DNA from: Clostridiales bacterium
GTDB lineage: Bacteria; Bacillota_A; Clostridia; Oscillospirales; Oscillospiraceae
Assembly: GCA_019417795.1 (NCBI GenBank)
Contig: DXUR01000051.1
Location: 1 to 12,352, forward strand
Length of the DNA stretch: 12,352 nucleotides
Reading direction: 5' to 3'
The position numbers and the translations under genes are program-made. Each line of letters starts with the position of its first letter. The first letter of the stretch is position 1. The notes beneath the pieces were generated by a model. It was not told the DNA's origin and made no database searches. It saw only the letters and a list, made by a program, of their open reading frames with translations. Below, piece by piece: positions 12,295 through 12,352 of the stretch.

Positions 12295-12352
12295 CGCAAT
12301 ATCCCCTTGTTTCCCGCCAGCCTTTCACATACCATCTTATCACGACATATAT

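Overview
The window looks like chromosomal DNA of a low-to-medium GC Firmicute, most likely a gut Lachnospiraceae-type Clostridium relative. The reasons are strong AGGAGG ribosome sites, TTGACA/TATAAT promoters, and a set of mobilisation genes typical of gut Clostridia. This is inference from gene content, not a taxonomic match.

The main content is one integrative mobilisable element of about 9.6 kb, of the Tn4451/Tn5397 (TnpX/TndX serine recombinase) kind, inserted into the 5' end of a MATE efflux gene. The first 15 MATE codons are at 501-545 and the rest of the gene resumes at 10177. Joining 545 to 10177 through a shared GA dinucleotide restores one in-frame MATE gene of about 460 codons. 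GA is the known crossover dinucleotide of TnpX/TndX enzymes. The joined element ends form a quasi-palindrome around the same GA. The boundaries can therefore be read from the sequence to about 3 bp.

Layout: 1-500 is the host region upstream of MATE, with a near-consensus promoter (365-393). 545-1290 holds the left end, tnpV and a small coupled gene, closed by a terminator. 1286-2204 is a divergent XRE regulator with a likely self-operator. 2307-3125 holds small accessory genes, including a 21-bp tandem duplication that copies a ribosome binding site. 3129-3511 is a gene-free, strongly palindromic stretch just before the relaxase and is the best place for oriT. 3540-6799 encodes a MobV relaxase, a primase zinc-finger protein and a VapE-type P-loop protein. 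7068-8959 has a small gene and the large serine recombinase, whose promoter sits inside a 37-nt palindrome. 8963-9002 is a two-way terminator. 9040-10103 is a minus-strand cargo operon with its own promoter, encoding a small membrane protein and a secreted protein of unknown function. After the right end come the rest of MATE (10177-11514) and a convergent PPK2 polyphosphate kinase gene (11524-12294).

How it works together (inference): the recombinase excises a circle. VapE and the zinc-finger protein may replicate or process it, and the relaxase nicks it for transfer using the machinery of another conjugative element, since no type IV secretion genes are present. The circle joint would create a hybrid promoter (TTGACA from the right end, CATACT from the left end, 17-bp spacing) facing tnpV. 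A 17-bp sequence is shared between the left end and the recombinase promoter palindrome, suggesting one regulator controls both ends. No antibiotic-resistance gene is visible; the only cargo candidate is the secreted/membrane pair, which I cannot assign to a known system.
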